Shown here one piece after another: positions 5,369 through 8,021 of a DNA stretch of 8,021 nt. Position 1 is the first letter of the stretch. The number at the start of each line of letters is the position of its first letter. The notes beneath the pieces are model-generated. The model had not been told where the DNA came from, did not search any database, and saw only the letters and a program-made list of their open reading frames with translations. Origin of the DNA: Clostridiales bacterium (lineage in GTDB: Bacteria; Bacillota_A; Clostridia; Lachnospirales; Lachnospiraceae); contig JASKJZ010000103.1 of assembly GCA_030154385.1 (NCBI GenBank), positions 1-8,021 on the forward strand. Reading direction: 5' to 3'. The translations under genes and the position numbers were made by a program.

Positions 5369-7720
5369 GTGTATCAGGTGGTAAAGCGAGATGGAAGTGT
5401 CGTTTCTTTTGATTTGGGTAAAATCAAAGCGGCGATTACAAAAGCGTTTGATCCGCAAAACAAGCAGTACAATGAGAGCATTATTGATTTGCTGACGTTA
5501 AAAACGACAGCACACTACGAGAGTCGGATAAAGAATGAGAAGGCTTGCGTGGAGGACATTCAAGATAGCGTAGAGGCGGTTTTAGAGGAATCTGGGTATG
5601 CGGATGTTGCAAAGGCTTATATTCTATACCGAAAGCAAAGAGAAAAGATTCGAAATATGAAATCAACGATTTTGGATTATAAGGAGATTGTTGACAATTA
5701 TGTTAAGCTTTCGGACTGGCGAGTAAAGGAAAATTCAACGGTTACATATTCAGTGGGGGGGCTTATCCTAAGCAATTCAGGTGCTATAACGGCAAACTAC
5801 TGGTTATCCGAAATTTATGATGAGGAGATTGCAAATGCCCATCGAAATGCGGATATTCACATTCATGATTTGTCGATGCTGACGGGATATTGTGCGGGAT
5901 GGTCGCTTAAGCAGTTAATCGAAGAAGGACTTGGCGGTGTACCAGGGAAAATAACCTCTGCACCTGCGGCACATCTTGCAACGCTTTGCAACCAGATGGT
6001 AAATTTTTTGGGCATTATGCAAAATGAATGGGCTGGAGCACAGGCATTTTCTTCCTTTGATACCTACCTTGCTCCCTTTGTGAAGGTGGATAATTTAAGC
6101 TATGATCAGGTAAAGAAGTGTATCGAATCCTTTATATTTGGAGTAAATACCCCAAGCCGCTGGGGCACACAGGCACCTTTTTCCAATATTACCCTAGATT
6201 GGACGATTCCTGCTGATTTAGCCGAGCAACATGCGATTGTTGGCGGCAAGGAAATGCCATTTTGCTATAAAGACTGTAAAATAGAAATGGATATGGTGAA
6301 TAAGGCATTTATCGAAACTATGATTGAAGGGGATGCAAACGGAAGGGGATTTCAGTATCCGATTCCGACATATTCGATTACCAAGGATTTTGATTGGTCG
6401 GAGACGGAAAATAATCGGCTTTTGTTTGAAATGACAGCAAAATATGGTACTCCTTATTTTTCAAACTATATTAACAGTGAAATGCAGCCAAATGATGTTC
6501 GAAGTATGTGCTGTCGTCTGCGCCTTGATCTTCGGGAGCTTCGAAAGAAATCAGGCGGATTCTTTGGAAGCGGAGAGAGTACAGGCTCAGTTGGTGTTGT
6601 AACGATTAACCTTCCGCGTATTGCATATCTTAGTAAGACCGAAGAGGAGTTTTATAAGCGCCTTAATAAGATGATGGACATCTCGGCGCGTTCGCTAAAG
6701 ACCAAACGAATCATTGTCACAAGACTATTAGAAGAAGGTCTCTATCCTTATACCAAACGTTATTTGGGCTCCTTTGACAATCATTTTTCAACAATTGGTC
6801 TGATTGGCATGAACGAGGTTGGTTTAAATGCTTGCTGGCTCAAACAAGATATGACAGACGAACGAACACAGAGCTTTGCAAAGGATGTGCTTCATCATAT
6901 GAGAGAACGCCTCTCAGATTATCAGGAAAAATACGGAGATTTATATAATTTAGAAGCAACTCCGGCAGAATCCACGACCTATCGTCTGGCAAAGCATGAC
7001 GTTGCTCGTTATCCAGATATAAAGACAGCCTGCAATGATAATCGGGTTCCGTATTACACGAATAGCTCTCATCTACCCGTTGGATTTACGGAGGATATTT
7101 TTGAAGCACTTGATATTCAGGATGAACTGCAAACCCTTTATACTTCAGGAACGGTGTTCCACGCCTTCCTTGGAGAAAAGATGCCTTCCTGGAAGGCAGC
7201 GGCAAGTCTGGTACGTAAAATTGCTGAAAATTATAAGCTGCCCTACTATACGATATCGCCGACGTATTCTATTTGTAAGGAGCATGGATATCTTACAGGA
7301 GAGGTCTATGTCTGTCCGACTTGTGGACAGAAAACGGAAGTGTATAGTCGTATTACGGGATATTACCGCCCGGTTCAAAACTGGAATGAGGGAAAGAGTG
7401 AAGAATTTAAGGAACGTAAATTATACAATATCGGAACCTCACACCTTAGAGGTGAGCGAAATGTTGTGATGGCAAAGCCAAATCAACATATTTTGATTGT
7501 AACCAAGACCTGTCCAAATTGTAAGACAGCAAAAACAATACTGGATCAAGCCAATATATCCTATGAGGTTGTGTTTGCAGAGGAAAATACAGAACTAGTG
7601 GAACGATATGGCATACGTCAGGCACCGACTCTCTTAGTCAAGGAGAATGAAACGGTTTACCGTCATTCGAGTGTTCCAAAAATTAAGGAATATGTCGTAG
7701 GACAGAGGGTACTCTCTTAA
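5369..7720 (+). CDS. nrdD: Anaerobic (class III) ribonucleoside-triphosphate reductase with C-terminal glutaredoxin-like domain
   Basis: This oxygen-sensitive enzyme reduces ribonucleoside triphosphates to dNTPs using a glycyl radical installed by NrdG. Numbered from GTG 5369 (783 residues), the order is: ATP-cone allosteric domain (about 3-95, with VVKRDGSVVSFD); ten-stranded barrel with likely catalytic cysteines Cys175 (TGYCAGW) and Cys381/382 (SMCCRL); a putative zinc site formed by Cys636, His639, Cys649 and Cys652; the radical loop RITGYYRP with Gly664; and a redoxin-like domain (about 706-780) with CPNC (Cys715, Cys718) and APTL at the cis-proline position. The last domain is absent from E. 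coli NrdD (about 710 residues). It suggests dithiol-driven turnover and not formate, as known for other NrdD groups that use thioredoxin or NrdH-like redoxins. GTG 5369 is preferred for its GGAGGGG site and position behind the predicted promoter; ATG 5342 would add nine residues. NrdR boxes precede the gene. Confidence 0.95.
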   Translation: MYQVVKRDGSVVSFDLGKIKAAITKAFDPQNKQYNESIIDLLTLKTTAHYESRIKNEKACVEDIQDSVEAVLEESGYADVAKAYILYRKQREKIRNMKSTILDYKEIVDNYVKLSDWRVKENSTVTYSVGGLILSNSGAITANYWLSEIYDEEIANAHRNADIHIHDLSMLTGYCAGWSLKQLIEEGLGGVPGKITSAPAAHLATLCNQMVNFLGIMQNEWAGAQAFSSFDTYLAPFVKVDNLSYDQVKKCIESFIFGVNTPSRWGTQAPFSNITLDWTIPADLAEQHAIVGGKEMPFCYKDCKIEMDMVNKAFIETMIEGDANGRGFQYPIPTYSITKDFDWSETENNRLLFEMTAKYGTPYFSNYINSEMQPNDVRSMCCRLRLDLRELRKKSGGFFGSGESTGSVGVVTINLPRIAYLSKTEEEFYKRLNKMMDISARSLKTKRIIVTRLLEEGLYPYTKRYLGSFDNHFSTIGLIGMNEVGLNACWLKQDMTDERTQSFAKDVLHHMRERLSDYQEKYGDLYNLEATPAESTTYRLAKHDVARYPDIKTACNDNRVPYYTNSSHLPVGFTEDIFEALDIQDELQTLYTSGTVFHAFLGEKMPSWKAAASLVRKIAENYKLPYYTISPTYSICKEHGYLTGEVYVCPTCGQKTEVYSRITGYYRPVQNWNEGKSEEFKERKLYNIGTSHLRGERNVVMAKPNQHILIVTKTCPNCKTAKTILDQANISYEVVFAEENTELVERYGIRQAPTLLVKENETVYRHSSVPKIKEYVVGQRVLS

Positions 7721-7739
7721 TATAGACCAGGAGGACATA

Positions 7740-8021
7740 ATGACAGAAGGAATACAAAGACAGGTGAGAGGTAAGGATGGTGTAATCGAATACCTGCTCT
7801 TTCGAAAACCAGTAAAAAATATTAATATCCGAATCAAATCCGATGGAAGGGTACTCGTATCAGCAAATGAGAGAGTACCCCTCTCTTATTTGGATCAACT
7901 AGTACAAGAAAAGGAGTATCGGATAAAGGAGGTCCAAGCCGATTTAATCAAACGGTTAAACACTGCGGCAAAAAAAAATCCTTCACAAAGGGAGGAAAGG
8001 GAATTTTATGAGCTGGTGGAG
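7740..8021 (+). CDS. YgjP/DUF45-type zinc metallopeptidase, N-terminal part (runs off window)
   Basis: An open frame of 94 codons starts at ATG 7740 and runs past the window edge. The N-terminus includes LLFRKPVKNINIRIKSDGRV followed by LVSANERVPLSYLDQLV, which matches the beta-rich start of YgjP-like proteins (DUF45; often labelled SprT-like or M48-family metallopeptidase), where a K-x-I-N-hydrophobic-R-I-K-x-DGRV pattern is typical. The catalytic HExxH motif lies further downstream in this family and is not visible here, so activity cannot be judged. No signal peptide is seen, so the protein is likely cytoplasmic. AGGAGG at 7729-7734, 5 nt before the ATG, supports the start. It begins 19 bp after nrdD with no terminator between, so NrdR-controlled transcription may continue into it. 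The assignment rests on remembered family pattern only. Confidence 0.75.
   Translation, partial: MTEGIQRQVRGKDGVIEYLLFRKPVKNINIRIKSDGRVLVSANERVPLSYLDQLVQEKEYRIKEVQADLIKRLNTAAKKNPSQREEREFYELVE

Noticed and set aside
7182..7198. Palindrome TGCCTTCC-T-GGAAGGCA in nrdD, possible operator or hairpin.
   Set aside because: It lies deep inside a conserved coding region, has a 1-nt centre and no T-tract, and is explained by codons for MPSWKA.
7035..7469. 144-codon + strand open frame in another frame within nrdD.
   Set aside because: It overlaps the conserved NrdD zinc and glycyl-radical region, and its composition (rich in R, I and L) is typical of a frame shadow.

Overview
The window looks like a chromosomal stretch from an anaerobic, moderately AT-rich low-GC Gram-positive, most likely a member of the Clostridia close to Lachnospiraceae. 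The pointers are strong AGGAGG ribosome binding sites, an oxygen-sensitive class III ribonucleotide reductase with its activase, a divergent PurA of a type I associate with Lachnospiraceae, and a secreted subtilase with a bacterial Ig-like tail. The taxonomic call is inference from protein character, since no marker gene is present.

All seven genes lie on the + strand. In order: purA (adenylosuccinate synthetase, 27-1307); a small coiled, zinc-ribbon protein of unknown function (1322-1690); a calcineurin-like metallophosphoesterase (1730-2587); a secreted S8 serine protease with propeptide and C-terminal Ig-like domain (2622-4514); nrdG (radical-SAM activase, 4550-5248); nrdD (anaerobic ribonucleotide reductase with a C-terminal glutaredoxin-like domain, about 5369-7720); and the 5' part of a YgjP/DUF45-type zinc metallopeptidase gene (7740 to the window edge). 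Gaps are 14-40 bp except between nrdG and nrdD. I saw no intrinsic terminator anywhere, so co-transcription of several neighbours is possible.

The most informative non-coding region is the roughly 120 bp between nrdG and nrdD. It holds a near-consensus NrdR box at 5277-5292 and a weaker one exactly 31 bp upstream at 5246-5261, the standard tandem arrangement for the NrdR repressor. These are followed by a TTGACA / 17 bp / TGc-TAGGGT promoter. This predicts NrdR control of nrdD but not of nrdG, and it favours a GTG start for nrdD at 5369.

Functionally, nrdG and nrdD form the anaerobic dNTP-synthesis module: NrdG installs the glycyl radical on NrdD. The fused CPNC redoxin domain suggests that turnover is driven by a dithiol rather than by formate. 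PurA supplies adenylosuccinate for AMP synthesis. The remaining genes have no obvious shared pathway with these. I found no mobile element, CRISPR array, tRNA or rRNA. There is no clear sign of a wholly new multi-gene system. The points most worth following are the NrdD-redoxin fusion with its split regulation and the unusual substrate pocket of PurA.
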